From assembly GCA_938014215.1 (NCBI GenBank), contig CALLRW010000002.1, positions 62,001 to 126,000 of the forward strand: DNA of 64,000 bases, given 5' to 3'. Shown in pieces: positions 8,013 to 16,901 of this stretch. The notes under the pieces were generated by a model. It ran no database searches and had not been told where the DNA came from. It saw only the letters and a list, made by a program, of their open reading frames with translations. The stretch is from an uncultured Alistipes sp. Its GTDB lineage: Bacteria; Bacteroidota; Bacteroidia; Bacteroidales; Rikenellaceae. Within the stretch, counting starts at the first letter, position 1. Every line of letters starts with the position of its first letter. A program made the translations under genes and the position numbers.

Positions 8013-8642
8013 TCAGCGCGGCGTATAGACCACCTTTTTGGTCTCGAAGAAGGGGTCGTCGAAGAAGTCCGAGATCTCGTAGATCGTCCACCGCTTGCCC
8101 GTGCGGGCCAGCTCCTCGGCCAGATCACCCCCCTTCAGGTAGAGAATGCCGTTGGGCAGCGTCCCCCGCTCGCCCCGCTCGATCTTCGACCAGATCCAGC
8201 CGACAAACTCCGGCATCGCCGTTACGGCCCGCGAAACCACATAGTCGAAACGTTCGGTCAGGGTCTCGACACGCACGCAGCGCGGCGTCAGATTCTCCAA
8301 CCCGAGGCTCCGCGAAACCCCTTCGACCACCGTGATCTTCTTGCGAATCGAATCCGCCGCCGTGAAGTGTACCCCCGGAAAGAGAATCGCCAGCGGCACC
8401 GACGGAAAACCGCCGCCGCAACCCACGTCGAGAATCCGCGCCCCGTCGGCAAACCGGCACACCTTGGCTATGGCCAGCGAATGCAGCACGTGGCGCACGT
8501 AGAGCTGGTCGAAATCCTTGCGCGAGACGACGTTGATCTTTGCGTTCCAGTCGGCGTAGAGGTCGTACAGCGCCGCCAGCCGATCGCGCTGGACGGCGTC
8601 GAGTTCGGGGAAGTATCCGTAGATCTTTTCCAGGTCTGTCAT
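8013..8642 (-). CDS. rsmG: 16S rRNA (guanine-527 N7)-methyltransferase
   Basis: A 209-residue GidB/RsmG enzyme that makes m7G527 in the decoding region of 16S rRNA, using S-adenosylmethionine. Motif I is visible in ILDVGCGGGFPSVPLAIL, and VVSRAVTAMPEF is the family's central motif. The start is the ATG at 8642 (MTDLEKIYGYF); the longer open frame upstream lacks similarity. It is the last gene of the glycosyltransferase-sigma-rsmG run, with 83 bases after the sigma gene. Confidence 0.93.
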   Translation of the reverse strand: MTDLEKIYGYFPELDAVQRDRLAALYDLYADWNAKINVVSRKDFDQLYVRHVLHSLAIAKVCRFADGARILDVGCGGGFPSVPLAILFPGVHFTAADSIRKKITVVEGVSRSLGLENLTPRCVRVETLTERFDYVVSRAVTAMPEFVGWIWSKIERGERGTLPNGILYLKGGDLAEELARTGKRWTIYEISDFFDDPFFETKKVVYTPR

Positions 8643-8725
8643 CGTTTTTTTAGTTTTTCCCGGCCAGAGACCGGCTTCGTTAAGATTGGGGGTTGAGAGG
8701 CAGCTACGGTGCCTCGCGACAATGC

Positions 8726-9289
8726 TCAGCGGTTCTCCCCCTCGGCAATCAGGCGGCACATCTGCTCGCGAGCCCGGTGGATCTGCGTCTTCACCGTCCC
8801 GAGCGGAAGCGACAGCTTCGCCGCAATCTCCTCGTAGGAGTATTCGTCGAAAAAGCGCATCACGATCAGCTGCCGGTAACGCGGCGAAAGCTGCTCGAGA
8901 TAGTGTTCGATCTGCGTCCGCTGCTGGAGGTTGATCACGCTCTCCTCCGGGGTCGGCGCACTCGACGCCGGCGCCGCAAAGCGATCGTCGATCGGAAGAT
9001 CCTCCTGACGCCGGCGGACAAAGTCGATGAACGTATTGCGCGCAATCGTATAGACCCACTGTCCGAAGGTATAGCTGCGGTTGTAGCGGTGGAGGTTGAT
9101 ATAGACCTTGATGAAGGTCTCCTGCAGCAGGTCGTCGGCATCGTTCGTCCCCCCGAGACGCTGCACGAAGAGGCGGTGGATCGCATCCCGGTAGCGGTTG
9201 AAGAGGTACTCGAAGGCCGTATCGTCCCCCTTCAGGACCCGGTCAACCAGTTCGCGGTCATCGGCTACGATATAGTCGGCTATCTCCAT
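8726..9289 (-). CDS. ECF-type RNA polymerase sigma factor
   Basis: A 187-residue sigma-70 family factor of the extracytoplasmic-function class. Region 2 spans about residues 10-85 (FEYLFNRYRDAIHRLF, DADDLLQETFIKVYINLHRY, WVYTIARNTFIDFVRRR). Region 4 spans about 125-180 (YLEQLSPRYRQLIVMRFF, SYEEIAAKLSLPLGTVKTQIHRAREQM). The start at 9289 overlaps the glycosyltransferase stop by ten bases, so the two are probably translationally coupled. No anti-sigma gene lies next to it. This resembles the single RpoE-like sigma found in many Bacteroidetes, distinct from the PUL sigma at 58404. Confidence 0.92.
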   Translation of the reverse strand: MEIADYIVADDRELVDRVLKGDDTAFEYLFNRYRDAIHRLFVQRLGGTNDADDLLQETFIKVYINLHRYNRSYTFGQWVYTIARNTFIDFVRRRQEDLPIDDRFAAPASSAPTPEESVINLQQRTQIEHYLEQLSPRYRQLIVMRFFDEYSYEEIAAKLSLPLGTVKTQIHRAREQMCRLIAEGENR

Positions 9290-10434
9290 ACGCGTTCGTC
9301 GCGGCGCAGCAGCAGCACGCCCAGCGCCGCAGCCCACAGCGGACTCAGCAGGTCATACAGAAAGTAACGTCCGAGGATGCCCCCCTCGCCTACGCGGAGC
9401 GCCAGCCGCCGCACCTCGGCAACAACCACCCCATAGCGGATCAGCACCAGCACGGCGACACCCAGCTTGTACTCCAGCGGCAGGAAGAGCAGCGCACAGA
9501 GCGCCGTGAGGAAGAAGAGGCTCCGCGAACCCAGCTCCCAGCGGACGAAGCTCTTCACGTCGCGCGGGTAGAAGCGGAAGGCCGAACCGTAGTAGCGCAG
9601 CTGCTTCATCCACCAGCTCATGCCGCCCCAGGTCTTCTCGCGCAGCGTGGCCCGCGGCGAAAGAATCACGCTCACGTTCTCGCGCGTCATGATCCGCTGC
9701 ATGAAGAGGTCGTCCTCGCCGATGTTCATGCTCAGGTGGTCGAAGCCGTTGACCCCGAAGTAGAGGCTCTTCGTGAAGCCCAGGTTGTGGAGCGTGCCCC
9801 GGTAGGGCCGGCGTCGCACGGCCCGCGCAATCCAGTCCGCCGAGTGCATCAGCCGCCACGTCCGCATCAGGTAGTTCGTAAAGCCCCGCCGGCGCTCGAT
9901 GCCGCAGTAGCCCACGACGATATCCCCTCGCATGAAGCCCTTGGCCATCAGCGACAGCCACCGGTCGGTCTGCGGCACGGCATCCGTCGAGGTGAAGATC
10001 AGGTGTTCGTAGTGCGCCGACTTGATGCCGACGTTGAGCGCCATCTTGCGCGAAATCGGAAAGCGCGGATCAAGGTGGATCTTCGTCGTCGTGATCTGCG
10101 GAAACGACTGCTTGAGCTGCGTCAGGTCGGCGTAGAAGTCCGTATCGTGCCCCACGTAGACGATCACCACCTCGAAATCGGGGTAGGCCTGCGCCAGAAT
10201 CAGCGGCAGCCGCTCCTCGACAAACGTGTAGTCCTCGGCAAAGAGCGGAACAATCACCGAAACCGGCGGCTCGCGTTCGAGAATCACCTTGCGCAGGTTG
10301 TTCTTGTAGCCCGAGATCCGCCCGTAGACGAAGATATAGTAGTAGAGCTGTACGCCGAACATCAGTACGATGGCGCCCGCGAGAGCGACGCCCTCCCAGC
10401 CGTACGAGACCAGAATTTGTTCGAAGAAACGCAT
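9280..10434 (-). CDS. Membrane-anchored family 2 glycosyltransferase
   Basis: A 384-residue protein. A membrane segment at about 13-36 precedes a GT-A domain starting VSVIVPLFAEDYTF. The domain shows a DxD-like STDAVPQTD, an acidic GEDDLFMQRI and WWMKQLRYYGS. Two or three hydrophobic segments follow near residues 297-370. The architecture suits a processive or lipid-linked sugar transferase working at the inner face of the membrane. The donor and acceptor cannot be read from the sequence. It is first in an operon with the ECF sigma factor and rsmG, behind a TATCTTTG promoter box. Confidence 0.85.
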   Translation of the reverse strand: MRFFEQILVSYGWEGVALAGAIVLMFGVQLYYYIFVYGRISGYKNNLRKVILEREPPVSVIVPLFAEDYTFVEERLPLILAQAYPDFEVVIVYVGHDTDFYADLTQLKQSFPQITTTKIHLDPRFPISRKMALNVGIKSAHYEHLIFTSTDAVPQTDRWLSLMAKGFMRGDIVVGYCGIERRRGFTNYLMRTWRLMHSADWIARAVRRRPYRGTLHNLGFTKSLYFGVNGFDHLSMNIGEDDLFMQRIMTRENVSVILSPRATLREKTWGGMSWWMKQLRYYGSAFRFYPRDVKSFVRWELGSRSLFFLTALCALLFLPLEYKLGVAVLVLIRYGVVVAEVRRLALRVGEGGILGRYFLYDLLSPLWAAALGVLLLRRDERVWR

Positions 10435-10450
10435 ATTGACAAAATATGCG

Positions 10451-10458
10451 CAAAGATA
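10451..10458 (-). promoter_or_regulatory. Predicted promoter -7 box for the glycosyltransferase operon
   Basis: The minus strand reads TATCTTTG, a perfect TAnnTTTG box, 17 bases before the ATG at 10434. It lies inside the 53-59 base divergent gap shared with tgt. Confidence 0.55.
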
Positions 10459-10471
10459 CGAATATTTTGTG

Positions 10472-10479
10472 TATTTTTG
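10472..10479 (+). promoter_or_regulatory. Predicted tgt promoter -7 box
   Basis: TATTTTTG fits TAnnTTTG and lies 14 bases before the ATG at 10494. The predicted 5' leader is very short, and transcription in both directions shares this small gap. Confidence 0.5.
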
Positions 10480-10493
10480 CCGAATAGATGCCT

Positions 10494-11624
10494 ATGAAAT
10501 TTACGCTGCAAAAGAAAGACTCCGCCTCGAAGGCCCGGGCCGGTGAACTCGTCACCGACCACGGCACGATCCGTACCCCGATCTTCATGCCCGTCGGTAC
10601 AGCCGCTACCGTCAAGGGTATCTTCCACCGCGACGTGCGAAACGAGGCCCATGCCCAGATCATCCTGGCAAATACCTACCACCTCTACCTGCGTCCGGGT
10701 ATGGAGATCCTCGAACGGGCCGGCGGCGTACACCGCTTCTCGACCTGGGACGGCCCGATGCTCACCGACAGCGGCGGATTCCAGGTCTTCTCGCTCGCCG
10801 ACTGCCGCAAACTCCGCGAGGAGGGGTGTCACTTCCGGTCGCACATCGACGGATCGAAGCACCTCTTCACCCCGGAAAGCGTTATCGACACCGAACGCAC
10901 GATCGGCGCCGACATCATGATGGCCTTCGACGAGTGTCCCCCGGGCGACGCCCCGCGCGACTACGCCGCCAAGTCGCTGGCCCTGACCGAACGGTGGCTC
11001 GACCGATGCTTCAACCGATACCACCAGACCGCACCCAAGTACGGCCACTATCAGGCGCTGTTCCCCATCGTCCAGGGGTGCGCCTACCCCGATCTGCGGG
11101 CCCATGCCGCCGAAAACGTCCAGCAGTACAACGCCGACGGCTATGCCATCGGCGGTCTGGCCGTCGGCGAACCCACCGAGGTCATGTACGAGATGATCGA
11201 GGTGGTCAACGCCATCCTCCCCGAAGACCGCCCCCGATACCTCATGGGGGTCGGAACACCGGTCAACATCCTCGAGGGTATCGCCCGCGGCGTCGACATG
11301 TTCGACTGCGTGATGCCCACGCGAAACGGCCGTAACGGCCAGCTGTTCACCGCACACGGCGTTATCAACATCCGCAACAAGAAGTGGGAGGACGACTTCT
11401 CCCCGATCGACCCCGAAGGCACCGCCTTCGTCGATACGCTCTACTCGAAGGCCTATCTGCACCATCTGGCCGCATGCGGCGAAATGCTCGCCGCGCAGAT
11501 CGCCTCGCTGCACAACATCGCCTTCTACCTGCGGCTGGTCACCTTGGCCCGCGAACACATCCTGGCCGGAGACTTCCTGCCCTGGAAGGAGGAGATGGTC
11601 GCCAAACTCACAAGAAGACTCTGA
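10494..11624 (+). CDS. tgt: tRNA-guanine transglycosylase
   Basis: A 376-residue enzyme that exchanges guanine-34 for preQ1 in tRNAs with GUN anticodons, on the way to queuosine. Recognizable parts are the catalytic-pocket DSGGFQVFSL, GGLAVGEP, and the nucleophile region GVDMFDCVMPTRNGRNG. The C-terminal zinc motif of most bacterial enzymes (CxCxxC) is replaced by EGTAFVDTLYSKAYLHHL, so the usual cysteines are absent. The ATG at 10494 (MKFTLQ) matches the family better than the one two codons upstream at 10488. It heads a plus-strand run with the LptF/G permease four bases downstream. Confidence 0.95.
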   Translation: MKFTLQKKDSASKARAGELVTDHGTIRTPIFMPVGTAATVKGIFHRDVRNEAHAQIILANTYHLYLRPGMEILERAGGVHRFSTWDGPMLTDSGGFQVFSLADCRKLREEGCHFRSHIDGSKHLFTPESVIDTERTIGADIMMAFDECPPGDAPRDYAAKSLALTERWLDRCFNRYHQTAPKYGHYQALFPIVQGCAYPDLRAHAAENVQQYNADGYAIGGLAVGEPTEVMYEMIEVVNAILPEDRPRYLMGVGTPVNILEGIARGVDMFDCVMPTRNGRNGQLFTAHGVINIRNKKWEDDFSPIDPEGTAFVDTLYSKAYLHHLAACGEMLAAQIASLHNIAFYLRLVTLAREHILAGDFLPWKEEMVAKLTRRL

Positions 11625-11627
11625 GCG

Positions 11628-12731
11628 ATGAAAATCCGTTTCCCCGGGTTCAAGATTCTGGACCGGTACATACTCGGCAAGTTCCTCTCGACGTACTTCT
11701 TCGCCATCGCGATGATCATCGTCATCGTCGTCATCTTCGACTACGCCGAAAAGATCGACGACTTCACCGCGACGCATGCCCCGATGAAGGCCATCCTCCT
11801 GCAGAACTACCTGAACTTCATTCCGTTCTTCATCAACCAGTTCAGCGGCCTGTTCACCTTCATCGCCTGCATCTTCTTCACCTCGAAGATGGCCTACCAG
11901 ACCGAGATCGTCGCCATGCTCTCGGGCGGCATGTCGTTCCGGCGCCTCATGTGGCCCTACTTCCTCGGTGCGCTGATCATCGCCTCGCTCTCGCTGACAC
12001 TCAACCTCTGGGTCATTCCCCGCTCGCAGCGAAAGGTCATCGCCTTCCAGCAGCTCTACATCCCCAAAAAGCAGAACACGCAGTACGACCGCCACATCTA
12101 CCGCCAGATCGAACCCGGTACGTTCGCCTACATCCGCGGCTACAACGGAGCCCGGCAGCAGGCCTCGTTCTTCGTGCTCGAACGCTACGAAAACGGATCG
12201 ATGGTCCGCTCGCTCGAGGCCGCCGATGTCAAGTTCGACCCCGAAACCAAACGATGGACCGCCCCTCGCTACACCAAACGTGAATTCGGAGCGGACGGCA
12301 GCGAGGAGTTCGCCCAATACCGCAACCTCGATACGCTGATCAACCTCGAGGTGGCCGAACTCGGCGCCATCAACGACCTCATCCAGACGATGAACATCAC
12401 CGAACTCAACCACTTCCTCGACCAGCAGCGCGCCAAGGGCTCCGACTCGATCAACATCATCGAGGTCGAAAAGCATGCCCGATACGCCTACCCGCTCTCG
12501 ACGTTCATCCTCACGCTCATCGGCGTGTCGCTCTCCTCGCGGAAGGTCCGCGGCGGTACGGGGCTCCACATCGGTATCGGTACGGGTCTCTGCTTCTCGT
12601 ACATCCTCTTCAACCGCTTCTTCGAAGAGTTCGCCAAGAGCGGTACCCTCCCGACCGGTCTGGCCGTCTGGCTGCCAAACATCATCTACCTCTTCATCGC
12701 CGTATACCTCTACCGCAAGGCCCCGAAATAA
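11628..12731 (+). CDS. LptF/LptG (YjgP/YjgQ) family permease
   Basis: A 367-residue inner-membrane protein. Hydrophobic segments lie near residues 17-38, 57-80 and 100-122, and three more lie at the C-terminus (about 285-365), with a periplasmic beta-jellyroll region between. This is the LptF/LptG plan; with LptB these permeases extract lipopolysaccharide from the inner membrane and pass it to the Lpt bridge. Which of F or G it is cannot be settled here. It starts three bases after the tgt stop, an association seen often in Bacteroidetes. Confidence 0.9.
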   Translation: MKIRFPGFKILDRYILGKFLSTYFFAIAMIIVIVVIFDYAEKIDDFTATHAPMKAILLQNYLNFIPFFINQFSGLFTFIACIFFTSKMAYQTEIVAMLSGGMSFRRLMWPYFLGALIIASLSLTLNLWVIPRSQRKVIAFQQLYIPKKQNTQYDRHIYRQIEPGTFAYIRGYNGARQQASFFVLERYENGSMVRSLEAADVKFDPETKRWTAPRYTKREFGADGSEEFAQYRNLDTLINLEVAELGAINDLIQTMNITELNHFLDQQRAKGSDSINIIEVEKHARYAYPLSTFILTLIGVSLSSRKVRGGTGLHIGIGTGLCFSYILFNRFFEEFAKSGTLPTGLAVWLPNIIYLFIAVYLYRKAPK

Positions 12732-12742
12732 TCCCGTAAACC

Positions 12743-13720
12743 ATGCAGAAAACATCCAGCTTCATCTCCCGGCTGCGGGAGGAGCACAAGATCCTCTGGA
12801 ATCTCATCCTGATCGCCCTCATCATCCTCGCCATGGCCATCGTCGCCCATCTGCTTATGCAGATCGGAACCCGCCACGGCGCCCGTCGCACCGTCCCCGA
12901 CTTCTCGGGCGTCGCCCTGAAGGATGCCCAGCGCCTGGCCCGGAAATACGACCTCAAACTCCAGATCAACGACTCGCTCTTCGTCCCCGCATACGAGGGC
13001 GGAATCATCCTCGACCAGCTGCCCGAAGGGGGCGTCGAGGTCAAGCCCGGTCGGACGGTCTATCTGACGATCAACTCCTTCCGTCAGAAGATGGTTCCCG
13101 TGCCCTATGTCGCCGGACGATCGCTGCGGCAGGCCAAGAACATGCTCGAAATCGCCGGTCTGGGAATCGAGGAGCTCGTCTACCGTCCCGACATCGCCAC
13201 GAACTACGTCCTCGAGGAGTATTGCGACGGCCACCCCGTCACGCAGCATTCGCGCATCGAGGCCGAAATGGGCTCCGGCGTGACGCTCTATGTCGGCGTC
13301 GAGGAGGGGTATGCCACGACGATCGTCCCGCAGGTGGTGGGGCAGCCCCTCGCCCAGGCCAAGGGTCGTATCTGGGAGCTCGGTCTCAACGTCGGACGCA
13401 TCGACTTCGACGAAGGGGTCAACCTTCTCAACCAGAAGGATGCACGCGTCTACATCCAGACCCCCGGCGCCGAACACGCCGCGACGCTCGGATCACGGGT
13501 CGATCTGCTGCTGACACTCGATATGGAGAAGATCGGCAAGCACCGCGCCGAGGCCGAAAAACGCGCCGTCGAGGCGGCCGAAGCCCGCAAGGCCGAAGAG
13601 CAGCTGCTGGCCGATTCGCTGGCCCGCACCGCCGTGGAGGAGGGGTTGACCGACCCCGCCGAAGAGCACCCCGCCGAACGGCACCGTATGGAGGATGACA
13701 ACGAAGGATTTTTCGACTGA
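12743..13720 (+). CDS. Membrane-anchored PASTA-domain protein
   Basis: A 325-residue protein with one membrane segment at about 20-42 and three PASTA repeats at about 48-112, 113-187 and 190-262 (VPDFSGVALKDAQRLA, VPYVAGRSLRQAKNML, VPQVVGQPLAQAKGRI). The C-terminal 60 residues are charged and alanine-rich, probably coiled coil. PASTA domains bind peptidoglycan fragments or beta-lactams in Ser/Thr kinases and PBPs, but no kinase or transpeptidase domain is fused here. Its stop overlaps the start of the next gene by one base (TGATG), so translation is coupled to the pseudouridine synthase. Confidence 0.88.
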   Translation: MQKTSSFISRLREEHKILWNLILIALIILAMAIVAHLLMQIGTRHGARRTVPDFSGVALKDAQRLARKYDLKLQINDSLFVPAYEGGIILDQLPEGGVEVKPGRTVYLTINSFRQKMVPVPYVAGRSLRQAKNMLEIAGLGIEELVYRPDIATNYVLEEYCDGHPVTQHSRIEAEMGSGVTLYVGVEEGYATTIVPQVVGQPLAQAKGRIWELGLNVGRIDFDEGVNLLNQKDARVYIQTPGAEHAATLGSRVDLLLTLDMEKIGKHRAEAEKRAVEAAEARKAEEQLLADSLARTAVEEGLTDPAEEHPAERHRMEDDNEGFFD

Positions 13721-14871
13721 TGACGACCCTGCAATCTGACAACCAGCACGAAGAGCTGCGGACGACCGGAGCCGTGGAGGCGATGCCGGAAGCGGACGCG
13801 GCGGCCGGTCCGGCCGATGAGATCGGTGACGAGGAGGCGGACGACGAAGAGGAGGCGGGGCTCTACGAGCACTTCGCCGTGACGGCCGACAAGGGCCAGA
13901 CCCCGATGCGGCTCGACAAGTTCCTCACCGTGCGGATGGAGCACTGCTCGCGCAACCGCATCCAGGCCGCCGCCGACAGCGGAAACATCCTCGTCAACGG
14001 AAAACCCGCCAAGTCGAGCTACAAGGTCAAACCGCTCGACCGTATTCAGATCGTACTGCCCTATCCGCGCCGCGAAACGGAGCTCGTCGCCGAGAATATC
14101 CCGCTCGACATCCCCTACGAGGACGAACACCTGCTCATCGTCAACAAACCCGCCGGAATGGTCGTCCACCCCGGTGTGGGAAACTATACCGGAACGCTGG
14201 TCAACGCCCTGATGTACCACCTCAACGCCCAGGGGATCACGGCCGAAGAGCAGAACCGCGCCGGACTGGTCCACCGCATCGACAAGAATACCTCGGGACT
14301 GCTCGTCATCGCCAAGGACGAACAGACCCATGCCCGGCTGGCCAAGCAGTTCTTTGATCACACGATCCAGCGGCGGTATGTCGCCCTGGTCTGGGGCAAC
14401 TTGGAGGAGGACGAGGGGACCATCACCGGAAACATCGGCCGAAGCCCCAAGGACCGGCAGAAGATGTATGTCTTCGCCGACGGTTCGGACGGCAAACACG
14501 CCGTGACCCACTGGAAGGTGCTGCGCAGGTATGGATACGTGACGCTGGTCGAGTGCCGCCTCGAAACGGGTCGCACCCACCAGATCCGCGTCCACATGGC
14601 CTGGATCGGGCACCCGCTCTTCAACGACGAACGCTACGGCGGCGACCGGATCCTCAAGGGTACGACCTTCGCCAAATACAGGCAGTTCATCGAGAACTGC
14701 TTCGCCGTGATGCCCCGTCAGGCGCTCCACGCCCGGCTGCTCGGTTTCGAACACCCGGCCACCCATCAGCAGGTGCTCTTCGACAGCGAACTGCCCGACG
14801 ATTTCAAGGCCCTGCTGGCCAAGTGGGATGCCTATGTCGCCGGCGGTCGCGGCGCGGATGAGCAGCAATAA
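13720..14871 (+). CDS. RluD-family 23S rRNA pseudouridine synthase
   Basis: A 383-residue enzyme. The first ~50 residues are an acidic, low-complexity extension (DEEADDEEEAG). An S4 RNA-binding domain follows at about 62-115 (MRLDKFLTVRM), then the RluA/RluD catalytic domain with the nucleophilic aspartate D188 in HRIDKNTSGLLV and LETGRTHQIRVHMAWIGHP. It converts specific uridines in helix 69 or similar sites of 23S rRNA. The start overlaps the PASTA gene stop by one base. The acidic N-terminus is longer than in E. coli RluD. Confidence 0.9.
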   Translation: MTTLQSDNQHEELRTTGAVEAMPEADAAAGPADEIGDEEADDEEEAGLYEHFAVTADKGQTPMRLDKFLTVRMEHCSRNRIQAAADSGNILVNGKPAKSSYKVKPLDRIQIVLPYPRRETELVAENIPLDIPYEDEHLLIVNKPAGMVVHPGVGNYTGTLVNALMYHLNAQGITAEEQNRAGLVHRIDKNTSGLLVIAKDEQTHARLAKQFFDHTIQRRYVALVWGNLEEDEGTITGNIGRSPKDRQKMYVFADGSDGKHAVTHWKVLRRYGYVTLVECRLETGRTHQIRVHMAWIGHPLFNDERYGGDRILKGTTFAKYRQFIENCFAVMPRQALHARLLGFEHPATHQQVLFDSELPDDFKALLAKWDAYVAGGRGADEQQ

Positions 14872-14913
14872 CCCGAAGTGCAGCAATAACCCGGGGCGAA
14901 GGGCCCCGATCGA

Positions 14914-16839
14914 ATGACCATACTGTCAACCAAGATGTTTCTGCCCACTACCATCAAGGAGGTCCGCGAACGCGGATGGGACCAGCTCGACGTCATCCTC
15001 TTCTCGGGCGACGCCTACATCGACCACCCGGCATTCGGGGCGGCCGTCGTGGGACGGCTGCTCGAAGCCGAGGGCTATCGCGTGGCGATCGTCCCCCAGC
15101 CCAACTGGCGCGACGATCTGCGCGACTTCACCAAACTCGGCGCCCCGAGGCTCTTCTTCGGAATCTCGGCCGGTGCCATGGATTCGATGGTCAACCACTA
15201 CACGGCAAACCTCCGCTTGAGGCACGACGATGCATACACTCCGGGCGGAAAGGCCGGATTCCGTCCCGATTACGCCGTGACGGTCTATGCGCAGATCCTC
15301 AAACGCCTATATCCCCACGTGCCGGTCGTCATCGGCGGCATCGAGGCCTCGCTGCGGAGGCTGACCCACTACGACTACTGGAGCAACCGGCTGAAGCCCT
15401 CGGTGCTGGTCGAAAGCGGCGCCGATCTGCTGATCTACGGCATGGGCGAACGCGTCATCCAGCAGGTCGCACGCGCCATGAAGAACGGTTACAACGCCAA
15501 ACAGCTGCGCAAGATCCGGCAGGTGGCCTTCCTCGCTGACGAGGGGTATGTCGCGAGGCTCGATCCCGAACGCACGATCCGCCTCCACAGCTTCGAGGAG
15601 TGCACGGGCGACAAGCAGGCCTTCGGCGAAAACTTCACCGTCATCGAGACCCAGAGCAACCTGATGGAGCCCGTCGCCACGCTCGTCGAACCGGTCGGCG
15701 ACCGCTATGTCGTCGTGACCCCGCCGAACGCCGCCCTCTCGACCGAAGAGCTGGACCATTCGTTCGACCTCCCCTATGAGCGGGCTCCCCATCCCCGCTA
15801 CAACGGCCGCGGAGAGATCCCGGCCTGGGAGATGATCAAGTTCTCGGTGAACATCCACCGCGGATGCTTCGGCGGCTGCTCGTTCTGCACGATCTCGGCC
15901 CATCAGGGCAAGTTCGTCCACTCGCGCAGCGAACGCTCGATCCTCGCCGAGGTCGAACGCGTCGTGAAGATGCCCGGGTTCAAGGGCTATCTCTCGGATG
16001 TCGGAGCCCCGTCGGCAAACATGTACCGCATGGGCGGCCGCGACCGCTCGCTCTGCGCCCGCTGTCGGAGAGCCTCGTGTCTCCACCCGGCGAAATGCCC
16101 CAACCTCGACAACGACCACCGGCCGCTGCTGGCCCTCTACGAGAAGATCCGCGCCGTAAAAGGCATCAAGAAGGCCTTCATCGGCAGCGGAATCCGCTAC
16201 GACCTGTTCGACGATTCGCCCTATCTGCGCACGGTGCTCGTCCACCACACCTCCGGCCGGCTCAAAGTCGCCCCGGAACACACCGAAGAGAGCGTCCTGC
16301 GGCTCATGCGCAAACCGCCGTTCGCCCTCTTCGAGAAGCTAAACGCCGATTTCCACCGCATCTGCCGCGAAGAGAATCTGCCCTATCAGCTGATTCCCTA
16401 CTTCATCTCGTCGCATCCGGGCTGCACGGAGCAGGACATGAAGGCGCTGGCCGAAAAGGTCCTCGGGAAGCTGCACTTCAATCTGGAGCAGGTGCAGGAC
16501 CTCACCCCCACGCCGATGACCCTCTCGTCGGTGATGTTCTACACGGGCGAGAACCCCTATACCCACGAAAAGGTCTATGTGGCCCGTTCGCAGGAGGAGA
16601 AACGGCGGCAGAAGAGCTACTTCTTCAGCCGCCCGGCCGAGGGCTCCGGCAGCCTCCGGCGAGGAGGTTTCGGAAAGAGAGTGGAGGAGGCCCGCAATTC
16701 CAGGGAGCAGTCATTCCATGCCGGGTCGGAAAAGCGTCACGCAGGCCCGGCAGAGAGCCGAAACCGGCCAGGAAGCAGGGGGCCGCATAGAAAAGGGCCC
16801 GGGCATCCACAAAAAGGATCCGGACCGAAGAGAGGCTGA
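14914..16839 (+). CDS. YgiQ-family (UPF0313) radical SAM protein
   Basis: A 641-residue protein. The radical-SAM cluster motif is C318-x3-C322-x2-C325 in CFGGCSFCTISAHQGK, preceded by the YgiQ N-terminal domain (FLPTTIKEVRERGW, FFGISAGAMDSMVNHYTA). A cysteine-rich stretch RDRSLCARCRRASCLHPAKC may hold a second cluster. The biochemical reaction of this family is unknown to me. The last ~70 residues are basic and rich in Gly, Arg, Ser and His, and unlike the conserved core. Two starts (14914 and 14935) are possible; the conserved part begins soon after both. A bidirectional terminator overlaps the stop. Confidence 0.88.
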   Translation: MTILSTKMFLPTTIKEVRERGWDQLDVILFSGDAYIDHPAFGAAVVGRLLEAEGYRVAIVPQPNWRDDLRDFTKLGAPRLFFGISAGAMDSMVNHYTANLRLRHDDAYTPGGKAGFRPDYAVTVYAQILKRLYPHVPVVIGGIEASLRRLTHYDYWSNRLKPSVLVESGADLLIYGMGERVIQQVARAMKNGYNAKQLRKIRQVAFLADEGYVARLDPERTIRLHSFEECTGDKQAFGENFTVIETQSNLMEPVATLVEPVGDRYVVVTPPNAALSTEELDHSFDLPYERAPHPRYNGRGEIPAWEMIKFSVNIHRGCFGGCSFCTISAHQGKFVHSRSERSILAEVERVVKMPGFKGYLSDVGAPSANMYRMGGRDRSLCARCRRASCLHPAKCPNLDNDHRPLLALYEKIRAVKGIKKAFIGSGIRYDLFDDSPYLRTVLVHHTSGRLKVAPEHTEESVLRLMRKPPFALFEKLNADFHRICREENLPYQLIPYFISSHPGCTEQDMKALAEKVLGKLHFNLEQVQDLTPTPMTLSSVMFYTGENPYTHEKVYVARSQEEKRRQKSYFFSRPAEGSGSLRRGGFGKRVEEARNSREQSFHAGSEKRHAGPAESRNRPGSRGPHRKGPGHPQKGSGPKRG

Positions 16840-16871
16840 AAAAGCCGCCCCTTGATGGGGGCGGCTTTTTT
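16839..16871. terminator. Bidirectional intrinsic terminator
   Basis: A 12-13 base stem, AAAAAGCCGCCCC (16839-16851) against GGGGCGGCTTTTTT, has a short loop. It gives a U tract on both strands and serves YgiQ on the plus strand and the prmA-recO run on the minus strand. Confidence 0.9.
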
Positions 16872-16901
16872 GTACTGTAAAGGATCTGTCGCATCCGGGG
16901 G

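Noticed and set aside
7228..8028. A 266-codon plus-strand frame across the 38-bp repeat and the thioredoxin gene
   Set aside because: The repeat period is not a multiple of three, the product is low-complexity, and it overlaps the thioredoxin gene in another frame.
10362..12755. A 797-codon minus-strand frame across tgt and the LptF/G permease
   Set aside because: Shadow of two clear plus-strand genes in GC-rich DNA; its translation is rich in Val, Asp, Glu and Gly without any domain.
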